Part shown: in pieces, positions 36,184 through 44,303 of the stretch | Layout: each line of letters opens with the position of its first letter | Position numbering within the stretch: the stretch's first letter is position 1 | Origin: Eggerthia catenaformis OT 569 = DSM 20559 | Lineage (GTDB): Bacteria; Bacillota_I; Bacilli_A; Erysipelotrichales; Coprobacillaceae | Assembly (NCBI RefSeq): GCF_000340375.1 | Contig: NZ_KB446647.1 | Span: forward strand, 26,633-90,632 | Direction of reading: 5' to 3' | DNA length: 64,000 bases | Position numbers and translations under genes: made by a program | The notes under the pieces: model-generated | The model's input: only the letters and a program-made list of their open reading frames with translations | The model's database searches: none | Told to the model about the DNA's origin: nothing

Positions 36184-36199
36184 GCTTTATAATAGCATT

Positions 36200-37267
36200 A
36201 TGAAAACAATAAAGACTATTAGAGAAGAATATCATTTATCTAAAGATCAACTGACACAGTTTCTTCTTGAGCAAAACTACATAAAAGAATCAGAGAATAT
36301 TGACCTCTTAGAATGTCCGGAGAGCTTGGAAAAGCTTATCAGCTCGCATTTATCGGCAATTAAGCATATTGCTTTAAGAAATAAATATACATCTATAGAT
36401 GAATATAAAGCTCCTTTGATGATACCTATGACTTATACGATATTAGGAATAGATCATTTTGTAGTACTGGATACTGAAACAACCGGACTTTATAGGAATG
36501 ATGAAGTTATTGAATTATCTGTTTTAGATGAGCTGGGACATGAACTTTATCATTCTCTGTTTCATCCCCAGAAAAAGATGGCTAGAGAGGCTATCAGAAT
36601 AACAGGCATGGATAATGCATATTTAAAGAATCAGCCTTATTTTAAAGATGAATGGGAAACTATTAAAAATGTTATTGGTACAAGAAGAATTCTTGGTCAT
36701 AATATTCAGTATGATTATAGAATAATGCTTGCAACAGCGCAAAGATATCATATGAATACTCAGGAAATAAAATATCTATTTAATGATATGATTGATTCAA
36801 TAGAACTTATTAAACGATATATTAAAACACCAAGCTATAAGCTTAAAGATCTGATTAGATTATTTGGAATTGAAGAATCTCAGCGGCATCGTGCATCATA
36901 TGACTGTCTTCAGACGCTACAGGTTTTAAGGAAAGTGGAAAGATATTTGATTGAAAGAACAGGATCAAAAGAAAGGATAAATATGGATACTATCAGACAG
37001 GCAGTACTATTAAGCTATAAGCTCGGTAAATCTATTGAGGATATTTCTATTTTCTTTGGCATCAGTACGAATGAAACCGCAGATTTAATTATTGAAGCTT
37101 ATCATAAGGAGCATGATTTTGATTTACAGATAGATTCAGAAGTAGAATCAAAGATTCTCTTTTTAAAAAACAACTGTTCAAAAGAAGAATTTAAGAATAA
37201 AGCATTAAAATATGTTAAGGAATATGAAATAAAATTAATAATAGCGAAAAATAAATGTTTTAAATAG
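36200..37267 (+). CDS. DnaQ-like 3'-5' exonuclease (DEDDh) with HTH-like tail
   Basis: A 355-residue protein. The exonuclease domain (about 85-255) has ExoI VVLDTETTG (Asp91, Glu93), ExoII HNIQYDYR and ExoIII HRASYDC. An N-terminal about 80-residue helical part and a C-terminal part with IEDISIFFGISTNETADLII suggest DNA-binding accessory regions. The frame stays open up to 36065, but that crosses a terminator hairpin, so ATG 36200 is the start. There is no SD: TATAAT ends 6 bases before the ATG, so the message is probably leaderless. It may act in repair or as a proofreading-like nuclease; the exact role is unknown. Confidence 0.82.
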   Translation: MKTIKTIREEYHLSKDQLTQFLLEQNYIKESENIDLLECPESLEKLISSHLSAIKHIALRNKYTSIDEYKAPLMIPMTYTILGIDHFVVLDTETTGLYRNDEVIELSVLDELGHELYHSLFHPQKKMAREAIRITGMDNAYLKNQPYFKDEWETIKNVIGTRRILGHNIQYDYRIMLATAQRYHMNTQEIKYLFNDMIDSIELIKRYIKTPSYKLKDLIRLFGIEESQRHRASYDCLQTLQVLRKVERYLIERTGSKERINMDTIRQAVLLSYKLGKSIEDISIFFGISTNETADLIIEAYHKEHDFDLQIDSEVESKILFLKNNCSKEEFKNKALKYVKEYEIKLIIAKNKCFK

Positions 37268-37460
37268 AGATAGTAGGTTTATTTACCGGAATAAAAAATG
37301 TTAATAGTACTAATAGATAAAAAAAGAAAATAATATATTGCATATTCCTGCTATTCAGTGTATCTTAATTGAGACAAGAAAATAAATTGTCTTGGCTTAT
37401 ATTATTTAGCCAATGGGAATAGGAAATATTTGGCATAGCGATGCTGATTTTGGAGGAATT

Positions 37461-39044
37461 ATGAATTACGTATCATATACATATCTGTTTATTTTCCTTA
37501 TATTGACTTTTATTACATATTATTTAGTACCATTGAAGAAAAGATGGATAGTTATTCTTGTATCAAGTATTATTTTTTATTTGACAAGCAGTCATCCTAA
37601 ATTAATTGTCTTTGTTTTAATCAGTGCTTTGAGTGTTTATTTTGGAGGGCTGAAGCTGGATTCTATTAATGAAGCGTATAAAGAGAAAAAGAAAGGTCTT
37701 GAAAAACAAGATCGTAAAGCTTTAAAAGAAACACTGGATAAGAAGAAAAAAAGAATTCAAATATTTCTGATTTTATTTAATATTGCTTTTATAGCAGTAT
37801 TGAAATACAGTATTTTTCTTACTATAATTCTAAATGGAGTATTAGGAATATTTAAAGTACATATTCCGGGAATGCGTTTCTTTGTTCCTTTAGGAATCTC
37901 ATATTATACATTACAGGCAATTAGCTATGTTGTTGATATATCAAGAGGTAAATATAAAGCCGATCATCATTTTGGCAAAGTTTTTAATTATCTAATCTTC
38001 TTTGGCACAATTACTGAAGGACCAATTGCTAAATTTGATGAAGTAGCTGATCAGATTCATACCGGTCATCCATTCAATTATGCAAATTTCCAAAATGGTG
38101 TTCAGCTTATTATGTGGGGGCTATTTAAAAAGCTTATTGTTGCTGATAGAGCAAATCTATATGTTCATGAAGTGTTTAGAACACTTACTCATTATCATGG
38201 TATTGTCAATCTGGTAGGTATTATTCTTTATACAATCCAACTTTATACTGATTTCTCAGGATGTATGGATATTGTTAGAGGTTCTGCATTGATGCTTGGC
38301 ATTACTTTACCGGAAAACTTTAAACAGCCTTTCTTTTCTGCCAGTGTTAATGAATTCTGGAGAAGATGGCATATTACTTTAGGAGCATGGTTAAAAGAAT
38401 ATGTTTTATTTAGTGTTACTTTGTCTAAACCATTTAAAAATATCAGTAAATGGTTTAAGGATCACTGTAATGCTTATTTTGGAAGAACATTACCGGTTGT
38501 ATTTTCATCATTCTTTGTATGGTTTATTATGGGAATATGGCATGGCGTTGGTATTAAGTTTATTATTTATGGACTGTATTATTATATTATTATGGCATTA
38601 GGATTATTATGTAAGCCATTATTTGATAAATGTATAGATGTTCTTCATATTAATGTTAAATCTAAACCATATCATGTTTTTCAGGTAATTCGTACATTTA
38701 TTCTTATTAACTTTGGTATGCTTTTATTTAGAGTTTCTTCAATGAGGAAGTTCTATGATTTTACTATTGGTATCTTTGATGGATTTAATCTCTTTGATCC
38801 ACGTGTATTCTCAATAGAATTAGAATTAGGCGGTAAAGAATGGATTGTTTTATTAATTGGTATTCTTGTTGTTGTTATTGTGGATGTATTACATGAAAAG
38901 GGATATGAATTAAGAAAGATATTTAATACTAAGCCAATTTATGTAAGATATATTTGTTATTTTGTTATATTCTTTACAATCTTTATTTTTGGTGCCTATG
39001 GTAGCGGATATGATTCAGTTGCTTTCCTCTATGGAGCTTATTAG
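37461..39044 (+). CDS. MBOAT-family O-acyltransferase (DltB/PatA-like)
   Basis: A 527-residue polytopic protein. It has MBOAT features: FFPTITEGPI-like FGTITEGPIAKFDEV, YTDFSGCMDIVRGSALMLGI, FWRRWHITLGAWLKEYV and the invariant His in WFIMGIWHGVG. Such proteins move acyl groups across the membrane for O-acylation of cell-wall polymers. ATG 37461 with GGAGG is chosen over the upstream frame to 37413. The partner SGNH-type gene begins 8 bases after its stop, as in DltB/DltD, AlgI/AlgX and PatA/PatB pairs. No dltA or dltC is present, so D-alanylation of teichoic acid is not shown. Confidence 0.9.
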   Translation: MNYVSYTYLFIFLILTFITYYLVPLKKRWIVILVSSIIFYLTSSHPKLIVFVLISALSVYFGGLKLDSINEAYKEKKKGLEKQDRKALKETLDKKKKRIQIFLILFNIAFIAVLKYSIFLTIILNGVLGIFKVHIPGMRFFVPLGISYYTLQAISYVVDISRGKYKADHHFGKVFNYLIFFGTITEGPIAKFDEVADQIHTGHPFNYANFQNGVQLIMWGLFKKLIVADRANLYVHEVFRTLTHYHGIVNLVGIILYTIQLYTDFSGCMDIVRGSALMLGITLPENFKQPFFSASVNEFWRRWHITLGAWLKEYVLFSVTLSKPFKNISKWFKDHCNAYFGRTLPVVFSSFFVWFIMGIWHGVGIKFIIYGLYYYIIMALGLLCKPLFDKCIDVLHINVKSKPYHVFQVIRTFILINFGMLLFRVSSMRKFYDFTIGIFDGFNLFDPRVFSIELELGGKEWIVLLIGILVVVIVDVLHEKGYELRKIFNTKPIYVRYICYFVIFFTIFIFGAYGSGYDSVAFLYGAY

Positions 39045-39052
39045 GAGGTTTT

Positions 39053-40069
39053 ATGGAAAATAAAATGACACTTAAACGTGCAGTTTATCTTATCGTATTT
39101 ATTATTATAGTTCTTTGTGTGATTATTTCAGGAGGCTTACTATTCAGCCCTAAAAATAATACTCGTAAAGCCGGTATGCATATTGCCAGAGCAAGAGGAT
39201 TTTATGGTGAGAAAAAAAATACTATTCAGGTTTTAGGACTTGGCAATAGTGATTTATTCTATGCTTTAAATCCATTATGGATGTATCGTGATCAAGGCTT
39301 TACATCATTTATGGCTAGTGAAGAATTACAGACGACAGTCAAGGCTCATAAACTTTTTACTGATTTTCTTAAAACCCAATCACCAAAGCTGGTAGTTATT
39401 GAGACCAATGAATTCTTTTTAAGACCGGGAACATTTGAATTTAATGAACTTATCAAAAGTAAAATTAATGAATATCTGCCAATGACTCAATATCATACAA
39501 GATGGAAATCATTGAATAAGCAGGATTTTACTTTAAAGAAATTAAAGAATAGACCAACAGTCTATAAAGGGTTTAAATTTCATACAAGGCGTGTAAAATT
39601 TAATCCGGCATCTTATTGTGATGAAGCAACGATTGATACAATGGATCCGATTGATGCTTACTATCTTGATAAAATTATGAAAATATGTAAAGAGAAGGGC
39701 ATTCAGGTACTCTTTATGACAGCCTGGGCACCGGCCGACTGGAGTAAAAAGAGAAGTATTGAATCAGCTAAAATTGCTAAAAAATATGGTGTTAATTATC
39801 TTGATTTCAATGATGAAAAGCTTATCAAAGAAGCGGGATTAACTTCCGGTCTTGATGGACAACCTTCTGATTTTAAGGATTATGGCAGTCATATGAATTA
39901 CTGGGGTGCTCAAAAGATGTCAGACTATGTTGGCAAATACATTGCTAAAAATTATCATCTCAAGGATGTTAGAAAGAATCCTGACTATGCTTCCTGGAAT
40001 AGAGATTTAGCAGTCTTTGAAGGAAATGCTAAAGCAAGACTGAAAGAAGTTAAGAGAAAAAGAAAATAA
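39053..40069 (+). CDS. SGNH/DltD-like acyltransferase partner of the MBOAT protein
   Basis: A 338-residue protein. One N-terminal membrane segment (about 10-30) anchors an extracellular SGNH-fold domain. The block I nucleophile is in LGLGNSDLFYAL (Ser) and the catalytic D-x-x-H is in KDYGSHMNYWGAQKMSDYV (His). It starts behind AGGAGG directly after the MBOAT gene, so the pair should transfer acyl groups to an extracellular glycan or teichoic polymer. The substrate is unknown. A hairpin terminator follows. Confidence 0.82.
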   Translation: MENKMTLKRAVYLIVFIIIVLCVIISGGLLFSPKNNTRKAGMHIARARGFYGEKKNTIQVLGLGNSDLFYALNPLWMYRDQGFTSFMASEELQTTVKAHKLFTDFLKTQSPKLVVIETNEFFLRPGTFEFNELIKSKINEYLPMTQYHTRWKSLNKQDFTLKKLKNRPTVYKGFKFHTRRVKFNPASYCDEATIDTMDPIDAYYLDKIMKICKEKGIQVLFMTAWAPADWSKKRSIESAKIAKKYGVNYLDFNDEKLIKEAGLTSGLDGQPSDFKDYGSHMNYWGAQKMSDYVGKYIAKNYHLKDVRKNPDYASWNRDLAVFEGNAKARLKEVKRKRK

Positions 40070-40074
40070 AAGAT

Positions 40075-40113
40075 AGGATCATTTTAAGTAGATTTACTTA
40101 GAATGATCTTTTA
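40075..40113 (+). terminator. Intrinsic terminator of the MBOAT operon
   Basis: GGATCATTTTAAGTA / TACTTAGAATGATCT stem followed by TTTTATT. Confidence 0.75.
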
Positions 40114-40190
40114 TTATGCAGTGATGTATTTCTCTATCTGCTTCTTTTCATTTATTAAAATTTTGTTATAATAATACAAAGGGTGAAATT

Positions 40191-41609
40191 ATGAAACAGT
40201 CTGTTACTGATATAAAGTTAGTGATTTGCGATCTTGACGGATGTTTATTACCGTTGAATAAACTGCGTTATAATTTTTATAAGAATTTATGCAAACAGCG
40301 CCATAGCACAATCACAAAAGAAGAATTTTATAAATCATTAGGCAATATGTATACAATGTATGACAAATTGCCTTTAAACCGTGTTATCAGTTCTGCATCA
40401 TTAAATAATCGTGTAGAAAAAGATCTTTTTAATTATCTTAAAATAAAAGGTGTCACATTCAGAGATGGAACATTAGAATTATTTGAATATTTCAGACAAA
40501 AAAATATTCGTGTAGCTATTTTTTCTACTCATAAGACATCACGTGCAATCGACTATTTAAAACTTGCCGGACTATTTGATAAAGCTGATTATGTGATTGG
40601 CAGTGATACTAAACTTTCACCGTTGCCTTCTAGAGAAGCTTTGGAATTCTTAATGGAAAGATATCAGGTTAAGCCTGAAAATACACTCACGATTACTTCT
40701 GTTGATGCTTTATTAAGTGCCAGCTATCAGCTGAACATGAATTCTATTTATTTTTCTGATTTGATAGAGCCATCCTTTTTCCAAAAAGAGCTTTCTTACT
40801 GCTGTGTTCATAGTTTTTTTGAAATTCTTAATGAGTTACTTTTTAATTCTTATAATAACTATAAGATGTTTGAAGAAGTTCTTGGATTGACGGATGATTT
40901 ATCATTTAAAGAGTTGAAAAATATTAAAGAGCATCTTAATGATGTTTATTCGGATGATCAGGAAATACTTGATATTGTTAATAAAACTTATGCCGGCAGG
41001 ATAGATGAGATGAATAAAGAACATCCTCGCTTTATTTTTGCTGATGAACAAGAGCCTATTATTGAGAACGAAATGCCTCAGGAAAAGACTGTTGTTGTAA
41101 GCGAACCATTAGATGAGCCTGATATATCTGATACTGATGAAGAAAAAACAGTCTCCTTAAAACCGGAAGAATCAGACCGGTTATCAATGTTGGTATCACA
41201 GGTTATGAAGGAGCCGAAAGAAGTTAAGGAAGAAGTAATAGAAGTGAAAGAAGAAAAAAAGAAACAGTACTCTTTTCTTTTATCATTTGTTTATGCTTTG
41301 ATTTTATCATTTATGATTATTTTTATAGGTATTATAGTTTATACTGCTTTTATTGATTTTTTTGAAGGAGGAGTACTAGATTTTATAAGAGTCATCTATC
41401 TTATCTATAGTAATGTATTGAACTTTATCTTTGCATTTATTTTCAATACAATTCATATGGTTATTAAAGTATTTCCTAAATATAATGACTTTTTAAATAA
41501 TGGCATTGTTTCTTCTCAGTTTTGTATGCTGATACCGGTTTATTTGTTTAATACGGTTATCATTGGATTGATTGATTACTTTCTATTTAATAAGGAGAAG
41601 CCTCTATAA
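40191..41609 (+). CDS. HAD-like protein fused to a C-terminal membrane domain
   Basis: Encodes 472 residues. The N-terminal about 215 residues look like a HAD hydrolase: motif I ICDLDGCLLPL (Asp pair), motif II FSTHKTS (Thr), motif III Lys in DTKLSPLPSREAL. Motif IV reads ITSVDALL where GDxxxD is usual, so catalysis may be weak or lost. A variable helical stretch and an acidic linker (about 280-355) follow. The last about 115 residues (SFLLSFVYALILSFMII onward) have three to four membrane segments. The fusion is unusual. It overlaps the Nudix gene on the minus strand by 6 bases. SD AAAGGGTG precedes ATG 40191. Confidence 0.75.
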   Translation: MKQSVTDIKLVICDLDGCLLPLNKLRYNFYKNLCKQRHSTITKEEFYKSLGNMYTMYDKLPLNRVISSASLNNRVEKDLFNYLKIKGVTFRDGTLELFEYFRQKNIRVAIFSTHKTSRAIDYLKLAGLFDKADYVIGSDTKLSPLPSREALEFLMERYQVKPENTLTITSVDALLSASYQLNMNSIYFSDLIEPSFFQKELSYCCVHSFFEILNELLFNSYNNYKMFEEVLGLTDDLSFKELKNIKEHLNDVYSDDQEILDIVNKTYAGRIDEMNKEHPRFIFADEQEPIIENEMPQEKTVVVSEPLDEPDISDTDEEKTVSLKPEESDRLSMLVSQVMKEPKEVKEEVIEVKEEKKKQYSFLLSFVYALILSFMIIFIGIIVYTAFIDFFEGGVLDFIRVIYLIYSNVLNFIFAFIFNTIHMVIKVFPKYNDFLNNGIVSSQFCMLIPVYLFNTVIIGLIDYFLFNKEKPL

Positions 41610-42140
41610 GAGCTTCTCCTTATTTGCATAAATATACATGATCGCAATAATAGTTTTTGCATCTTTAATTTGACCCTTAAATATTGCCTGATAGGCCTGA
41701 TCAATAGGCATCTTAATAAGATGTAAATCTTCATCAAGATCAGCTTCTAAAGAATCATTCACTTCTTTAAAATTGATCGCCTGATAAATATGAAGAACTT
41801 CACTGCAATAGCCCGGAGTAGGGTAACAATCAAATAAGAATTTCATATTTTCAGCACGACGGTTTGTTTCTTCCTCAAATTCACGATAAGCGGCTTCACT
41901 TGGATTTTCATCTTTTTCCAATTTACCTGCAGGTATTTCAATCGTATCTTCTCTAAAGGGATAACGATACTGCTTAACTAATAGAATACATCCTTCTTCA
42001 ATCGCAAGAATACATACACCGCCATGATGATAAACGACTTCTCTGGTTGCCGGATTACCGTTGTAGGCTTCTACTTTATCTTTAACGACATGAATAATCT
42101 TGCCATCATAAATTGTTTCACTTGTTAGCTGTTTTTCCAT
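41604..42140 (-). CDS. Nudix hydrolase, ADP-ribose pyrophosphatase type
   Basis: Encodes 178 residues. The Nudix box GKLEKDENPSEAAYREFEEE matches G-x5-E-x7-RE-x-x-EE, with the last Gly replaced by Asn. The flanks, ending in LPAGKLE-like IEIPAGKLEK, point to the NudF/ADP-ribose pyrophosphatase group that clears ADP-ribose. Start ATG 42140 has GAGGTG upstream on the minus strand. It is divergent from the RluD-family gene. Confidence 0.9.
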   Translation of the reverse strand: MEKQLTSETIYDGKIIHVVKDKVEAYNGNPATREVVYHHGGVCILAIEEGCILLVKQYRYPFREDTIEIPAGKLEKDENPSEAAYREFEEETNRRAENMKFLFDCYPTPGYCSEVLHIYQAINFKEVNDSLEADLDEDLHLIKMPIDQAYQAIFKGQIKDAKTIIAIMYIYANKEKLL

Positions 42141-42164
42141 TTATTTCACCTCATATGTATTATA

Positions 42165-42238
42165 ACATAAAAGAAGTATGCGGGGGAGCACACTTCTTTT
42201 AAACTTGCTTATAGGGGGTGTAAGTTTCCTCACTTACA
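42165..42238 (-). ncRNA. Candidate C-rich small RNA (or attenuated Nudix leader)
   Basis: On the minus strand TTTACA and TATAAT (42271-42266 and 42249-42244, 16-base spacer) predict a start at about 42237. There a hairpin TGTAAGT / ACTTACA begins, then ACCCCCTATAAGCAAG, then a terminator stem AAAAGAAGTGTGC / GCATACTTCTTTT with loop TCCCCC. The two CCCCC runs are typical of Firmicute sRNAs that pair with G-rich ribosome binding sites. A 12-base repeat TATTATAACATA (42158-42169, 42243-42254) flanks it, giving a second TATAAT for the Nudix gene. It could instead be an attenuator for that gene. Confidence 0.55.
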
Positions 42239-42243
42239 AGAAT

Positions 42244-42271
42244 ATTATAACATACCTATTTAAAATGTAAA
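42244..42271 (-). promoter_or_regulatory. Promoter of the minus-strand small RNA
   Basis: TTTACA and TATAAT are spaced 16 bases apart (minus strand). It matches the sigma-A consensus in 11 of 12 positions. Confidence 0.65.
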
Positions 42272-42334
42272 GGCTTTCTTTTTTAAATATAGTAAATTGA
42301 AAGATGTATGCTATAATTATGGCGGGAGAGAGAT

Positions 42335-43315
42335 ATGAAAGTATTCATTATAGATAAGTATCATGAAAATCAACGTATTGATAAATATTTAAAAAAACTA
42401 TTACCAAATGCACCATCCGGATTTGTTTATAAAATGCTTCGTAAAAAAGATGTTAGAATTAATGGAATTAAAGTTAAAGAGAATTATATTTTAAAAAGAG
42501 GAGATGAAGTATCTTTATATCTTTTTGAAGATCGTTTTAATGATTATCATCAAGCTCAAACAATTTATTATTTAGATATTCAGTTTGAGGTTGTGTATGA
42601 AGATGAACAGATATTAATTGTTAATAAGCCTGCGGGTTTATTAGTACAGGGAGATTCTAAAGAAAATACGAATACTTTAGATAAACAGGTTTTAGCTTAT
42701 CTATATCAGAAAAAGGAGTATAATCCTCACAGTCAGCTGGCTTTTACTCCTGCACCTGTTCATCGTTTAGATCGTAATACGAGCGGTCTTGTTATTTTTG
42801 GAAAGACTATGAAAGCTCTTCAGGATCTTAATGAAATGATGAAAAAAAGATATTGTATTGATAAGAAGTATATTACGATTGTTAAGGGTTTTATGAATGA
42901 TGAAAGTTTAGAAGGCTATGTCAAAAAGAATGAAGAAGAAGGCAAAATGTATATGGTCAGTTCTGATAGTAAAGGTGCTTTGCGAATGCAAACGGAAGTT
43001 CATAGCTTAAAGTCACTAAAAGAGTATTCTTTAATAGAGGTTCAGCTTATTACCGGACGAACACATCAGATTCGCATTCATCTTTCTTCGTCGGGTCATC
43101 CTTTAATGGGGGATCGTAAGTATGGTGATTTCAATTGGAATAAAGAGATTAAAGAAAGATTTAAATTGAATTATCAGTTTCTTCATGCTTACTCACTTAC
43201 GTTTACTAAGCCTTTTGGATCTATCAGTTATCTGAAAGGGCGTACATTCACTTGTAGACCGCCTGAAAAATTATTGAAAATTATCAAAGCATTATTTGAA
43301 ACAAACGATATATAA
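42335..43315 (+). CDS. RluC/RluD-family pseudouridine synthase
   Basis: A 326-residue enzyme that converts uridines to pseudouridine in rRNA. An N-terminal S4-type RNA-binding domain (about 12-65, with KMLRKKDVRINGIKV) precedes the catalytic domain. The motif HRLDRNTSGLVIFGKT (catalytic Asp about 148) and GRTHQIRIHLSSSGHPLMGD are diagnostic. Start ATG 42335 follows GGGAGAGAG. A ROK kinase gene begins 28 bases later. Confidence 0.93.
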   Translation: MKVFIIDKYHENQRIDKYLKKLLPNAPSGFVYKMLRKKDVRINGIKVKENYILKRGDEVSLYLFEDRFNDYHQAQTIYYLDIQFEVVYEDEQILIVNKPAGLLVQGDSKENTNTLDKQVLAYLYQKKEYNPHSQLAFTPAPVHRLDRNTSGLVIFGKTMKALQDLNEMMKKRYCIDKKYITIVKGFMNDESLEGYVKKNEEEGKMYMVSSDSKGALRMQTEVHSLKSLKEYSLIEVQLITGRTHQIRIHLSSSGHPLMGDRKYGDFNWNKEIKERFKLNYQFLHAYSLTFTKPFGSISYLKGRTFTCRPPEKLLKIIKALFETNDI

Positions 43316-43342
43316 GCTATAATAATGACAGGAGGACATTTT

Positions 43343-44263
43343 ATGGAATTTTATATAGGTATTGATTTAGGTGGAACAAATGTAAGAGCATTACTTGTTG
43401 ATGAATCAGGACAGACTTACAGTGAAGTTAAAGAAAGTACGGAAAAAGAAAATGGACCTGATTATGTATGCTTAAAGATTATCAGAATGATTCAAACATT
43501 GGATTACACCGACTGTGATGGATTTGAAAATGTAAGAGGTATTGGAATTGGTGTTCCGGGACCTGTAGACACAGTGAATGGTGTTATGATTATGGCAAGT
43601 AATCTGCCTGGCTTTGAAAATTATCCAATTGTACAGAAATTAAAAGACCAATTTAAAAAACCGGTATTTCTTGATAATGATGCAAATGTTGCCGGTCTAG
43701 CAGAAGCTTTATTAGGAGCCGGAAAAGATTATCCAAGCTGTTATTTTGTAACTGTTTCAACCGGAATCGGTGGTGCTTTTATTGTTGATGGCAAGCTTAT
43801 TTCAGGTGGAAGAGGACATGCCGGTGAAATAGGTAATATTATTGTTAGAAGTAATGGTTATAAGCAAGGTGCTTTAAATCCGGGATCAGCTGAGGGAGAA
43901 TGTTCAGGGACAGCAATTACTCGTAAAGGGCAAGAAGCCTTTGGTAAAGATATAATTAAGCATGCGGGTAATGTATTTGCTTTAGCTGCTAATGGTGATC
44001 CTCAGGCAAAAGAAATTGCTGATGATGCGATTGACTGTCTTTCTACATTGTTTGCTGATATTGCTCATACTGTTGATCCTCATTGCTTTGTGATTGGTGG
44101 CGGAGTCATGAAATCTAAGGATTATTTTTGGGAAGAACTCAATAAACAATTTAATAATAAGATTCATGTTGGAATGCAGAATCATATTCCTTTACTGCTT
44201 AAGAAGTTAGAAGATTGTGGTGCTATTGGTGCTGCTATGCTGCCAATGAGTCAGTTAGGTTAA
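43343..44263 (+). CDS. ROK-family sugar kinase, probably glucokinase
   Basis: Encodes 306 residues. Phosphate-binding IGIDLGGTNVRALLVDESG, substrate site LDNDANVAG (catalytic Asp), and VSTGIGGAFIVDG / GHAGEIGNI are clear ROK signatures. The usual C-x-C-G-x-x-G-C-x-E zinc motif is absent: the region reads GALNPGSAEGECSG. ATG 43343 behind AGGAGG is chosen over the frame to 43325. Phosphorylation of glucose is likely but not certain for this group. A terminator follows. Confidence 0.87.
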   Translation: MEFYIGIDLGGTNVRALLVDESGQTYSEVKESTEKENGPDYVCLKIIRMIQTLDYTDCDGFENVRGIGIGVPGPVDTVNGVMIMASNLPGFENYPIVQKLKDQFKKPVFLDNDANVAGLAEALLGAGKDYPSCYFVTVSTGIGGAFIVDGKLISGGRGHAGEIGNIIVRSNGYKQGALNPGSAEGECSGTAITRKGQEAFGKDIIKHAGNVFALAANGDPQAKEIADDAIDCLSTLFADIAHTVDPHCFVIGGGVMKSKDYFWEELNKQFNNKIHVGMQNHIPLLLKKLEDCGAIGAAMLPMSQLG

Positions 44264-44285
44264 GACATCATAAGATGTCTTTTTA
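44263..44285 (+). terminator. Intrinsic terminator
   Basis: AGACATC ATAA GATGTCT then TTTTT after the ROK gene stop. Confidence 0.75.
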
Positions 44286-44303
44286 AAAAGAGGAGCAAAA
44301 AAT

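Noticed and set aside
36065-36199. Longer N-terminus for the exonuclease (start at 36065)
   Set aside because: The extension crosses a strong intrinsic terminator (36151-36183) and two hairpins, so it is better read as non-coding RNA.
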